A DNA stretch of 14,933 nucleotides. Origin: Solirubrobacteraceae bacterium (GTDB lineage Bacteria > Actinomycetota > Thermoleophilia > Solirubrobacterales > Solirubrobacteraceae). The position numbers and the translations under genes were made by a program. Shown here one piece after another: positions 13,712-14,933 of this stretch (positions are counted from its first letter, which is position 1; each line of letters starts with the position of its first letter). The notes beneath the pieces are model-generated. The model was not told where the DNA came from. It saw only the letters and a list, made by a program, of their open reading frames with translations, and did no database searches. The DNA is taken from contig JASLHP010000221.1 in NCBI GenBank assembly GCA_030149625.1, positions 1 to 14,933 of the forward strand, read 5' to 3'.

Positions 13712-13717
13712 ACTCTA
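13712..13717 (-). promoter_or_regulatory. -10 box TAGAGT for the BtuF-like gene, likely leaderless
   Basis: On the minus strand TAGAGT ends six bases before the ATG at 13705, and no Shine-Dalgarno sequence is present. This is the expected spacing for a transcript beginning at the start codon. Confidence 0.45.
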
Positions 13718-13746
13718 GGGATAGCCGGTCGGTCATCGAAAAGCAC

Positions 13747-13752
13747 TAACCT
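13747..13752 (+). promoter_or_regulatory. -10 box TAACCT for the carbinolamine dehydratase gene, near-leaderless
   Basis: TAACCT (TANNNT type) ends nine bases before the ATG at 13762, and no Shine-Dalgarno sequence is visible in between. The 56-base gap therefore seems to carry two back-to-back promoters. Confidence 0.4.
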
Positions 13753-13761
13753 CGCAACCCG

Positions 13762-14085
13762 ATGAGCCTGCTCAACAACGCCGATGTCGAGCGGCGGCTT
13801 GCCGAGGTGCCGCACTGGCGTCGCGGCGGGCAGCCGGGTGAGCGAGGCGCGGGCGGCTCGCCCGCGGCGGACAGCGCGATCGTGCGTGAGCTCGAATTCG
13901 CCGACTTCAAGGGGGCGGTCGCGTTCGTCGAGCGTGTCGCCGCGACGGCCGAGACCGCCAACCACCATCCCGACATTCTCGTGCATGGCTGGAACAAGGT
14001 TCGCCTGACGCTCTCGACGCACTCCGCGGGCGGCCTTACAGACGCTGACTTCGACCTCGCCGCGCAGCTCGACCAGCTCGTCTAG
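13762..14085 (+). CDS. phhB: Pterin-4a-carbinolamine dehydratase
   Basis: 107 aa, a normal length. The family dehydrates 4a-hydroxytetrahydropterin, recycling the pterin cofactor of aromatic amino acid hydroxylases. The signature is present: ETANHHPDI (64-72) with H68, H69 and P70, then W77, nine residues to H87 (LTLSTH), then GGLTDADFDLAAQLD. The N-terminal LLNNADVERRLAEVPHW is also typical. Residues 21-38 (RGGQPGERGAGGSPAADS) are a Gly/Ala-rich expansion between the first strand-forming HW and the REL strand. Its DNA contains a perfect GC-rich hairpin (13848-13866), so it may be a small insertion. No phenylalanine hydroxylase is adjacent, so the partner is unknown; molybdopterin-related roles have been proposed for lone copies. 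The start is the ATG at 13762, with a likely near-leaderless promoter. Confidence 0.9.
   Translation: MSLLNNADVERRLAEVPHWRRGGQPGERGAGGSPAADSAIVRELEFADFKGAVAFVERVAATAETANHHPDILVHGWNKVRLTLSTHSAGGLTDADFDLAAQLDQLV
13848..13866. repeat. GC hairpin CGCGGGC/GCCCGCG inside the dehydratase gene
   Basis: A perfect 7-bp stem (13848-13854 with 13860-13866) and 5-base loop fall exactly in the low-complexity expansion of the protein. It may be a palindromic insertion or simply GC-rich composition. Confidence 0.6.
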
Positions 14086-14177
14086 GCGCGTGGCGCGAGG
14101 ACCGGCAACAGCGCCGCGCGCGAGCGCGAAGGATGGATGACCAGCGCGCTTGCTACCGTTGAGCAGTCGAGCACACG

Positions 14178-14234
14178 ATGACTGACGACGAAGAACTTCC
14201 TCGAAGTAGCGTCGCCCCAGCGCGCCCGGCGTGA
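14178..14234 (+). CDS. Possible 18-aa leader peptide ORF upstream of the CNNM gene
   Basis: ATG at 14178 opens MTDDEELPRSSVAPARPA. Its TGA (14232-14234) overlaps the GTG start of the CNNM-family gene as GTGA, the arrangement seen in translational coupling. No strong ribosome site lies before the ATG. A TACCGT -10-like box lies about 20 bases upstream. It may be a coincidence. It has no resemblance to a known leader peptide. Confidence 0.3.
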   Translation: MTDDEELPRSSVAPARPA

Positions 14235-14933
14235 ACGGCCTGAAGCTGATCTTCGCGGCGCTTCTGGTCGCGATCAACGCTTTCTTCGTGATCGCCGAGT
14301 ATGCGCTCGTGCGTTCGCGCCGTGAGCGGCTCGAGCTGCTGCGCGAGGAGGGCGCGAAAGGCGCGGCCTTGGCGCTCGCGCAGCTGGAGAACGTCAACGA
14401 GTACATCTCCGCGGTGCAGATCGGTGTGACGATGACCTCGATCGGCATCGGAGCGCTAGGGGAGCCAGCGCTCGCTTCGATCTTGAAGAGCGCGCTCGGG
14501 AACACGATCAGCCACGGCGTGGCGGTGGCGGTGGCGGTGGTCGTGGCGTTCGCGCTGATCTCCTCCGCGCAGCTGATCGCGGGGGAGATGGTGCCGAAGT
14601 TCTATGCGATCGATCGCGCGGAGGCGGTCGCCAGGCGTGTGGCGCGCCCGCTGCAGGCGTTCAGCGCGCTGTTTCATCCGTTCATAGTCGCGTTGACGGC
14701 CGTCGCCGACCGGATCTTGCGGCTGCTTGGCGTTGACATGAGCCAGGAGCGGCGCGGTGGCTCCTCAGACGAGCTCAAGCGCCTGATCGCGGAGTCGCAC
14801 GAGGGCGGGCAGATCGACCAGGGCGAGGCAGGGATGCTGACGGGCGTCTTTCACCTTCACGAGCAGGAGGCACGCCAAGTGATGACGCCGGCACCCGCGG
14901 TGGTGACGGTTGACGTCTCTCAAGACGTGGAGA
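14231..14933 (+). CDS. CNNM/DUF21-CBS transporter-like protein, HlyC/CorC family (3' end beyond window)
   Basis: 234 residues are visible from a GTG at 14231 to the right edge. An in-frame TAG at 14207-14209 excludes earlier starts. The DUF21/CNNM membrane domain covers about 1-165: a first TM helix with INAFFVIAEYALVRSRRERLE (15-35), the conserved VQIGVTMTSIGIGALGEPA (62-80), a third hydrophobic block at 96-117 and the GEMVPK motif (118-123), then ARPLQAFSALFHPFIVAL. An acidic-helical bundle follows (SSDELKRLIAESHEGGQIDQGEAGML). The cytosolic CBS pair begins near 215 (RQVMTPAPAVVTVDVS). Bacterial members are linked to Mg2+/Co2+ efflux or homeostasis, and the older 'hemolysin' name is misleading. 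The CorC-HlyC C-terminal domain, if present, lies outside. A GTGGCG hexamer repeat (14519-14540) encodes a VAVAVAV stretch in a TM helix. Confidence 0.9.
   Translation, partial: MNGLKLIFAALLVAINAFFVIAEYALVRSRRERLELLREEGAKGAALALAQLENVNEYISAVQIGVTMTSIGIGALGEPALASILKSALGNTISHGVAVAVAVVVAFALISSAQLIAGEMVPKFYAIDRAEAVARRVARPLQAFSALFHPFIVALTAVADRILRLLGVDMSQERRGGSSDELKRLIAESHEGGQIDQGEAGMLTGVFHLHEQEARQVMTPAPAVVTVDVSQDVE

Noticed and set aside
14519..14540. GTGGCG hexamer repeat in the CNNM gene, considered as a phase-variation tract
   Set aside because: The unit is a multiple of three and lies in a Val/Ala TM helix, so length change would not switch the frame. It is adequately explained by codon bias.

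Overview
The window is GC-rich DNA, apparently chromosomal, and most likely comes from a Thermoleophilia-type actinobacterium (Solirubrobacter and relatives). This assignment rests on recalled family features, not on a search. The features are a collagen-like secreted protein with the N-terminus [25 protein letters not shown], a huge NHL/PD40 secreted protein ending in a Lys-rich tail with a C-x10-C motif, a secreted protein with a TFWGVP motif, many GTG starts, and start codons placed directly behind TANNNT -10 boxes (probable leaderless transcripts).

Layout, left to right. (1) Positions 1-7101, minus strand: a three-gene cluster of exported proteins, transcribed leftwards. The order is a collagen-like protein (7101-6346), a 1459-aa NHL/Fn3-like/PD40 protein (6259-1880), and a large beta-rich protein (1883 to beyond base 1). 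The last two overlap by ATGA and share a homologous ~100-aa module. In the upstream protein the module is spliced into an NHL repeat; in the downstream protein the module is itself interrupted. (2) 7369-8825: a lone, apparently intact tyrosine recombinase with a near-perfect sigma-70 promoter. It is flanked by a 24-bp imperfect direct repeat and a matching set of GGTGACA half-sites. No excisionase or cargo is visible. (3) 8821-9894, minus: a six-TM diguanylate cyclase with GGEEF and an intact I-site. (4) 10028-12652, plus: a PlsC-type acyltransferase, an ECF sigma factor overlapping a one-TM protein that may be its membrane regulator, and a rhomboid protease with an N-terminal cysteine-rich zinc-ribbon-like domain. 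(5) 12815-13705, minus: a cytoplasmic BtuF-like binding protein. It is divergent from a pterin-4a-carbinolamine dehydratase (13762-14085). (6) 14231 to the right edge: the N-terminal part of a CNNM/DUF21-CBS (HlyC/CorC-type) membrane protein, preceded by an 18-codon ORF whose stop overlaps its start.

Only two groups look functionally linked: the exported cluster, which probably builds cell-surface or extracellular material, and the sigma factor/TM protein pair. The rest reads as core-genome genes around a small integrase insertion. The strongest candidates for something undescribed are the exported cluster with its mobile protein module and the integrase-only cassette with matched repeats. 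No CRISPR array, rRNA, convincing tRNA or recognisable insertion sequence was found.
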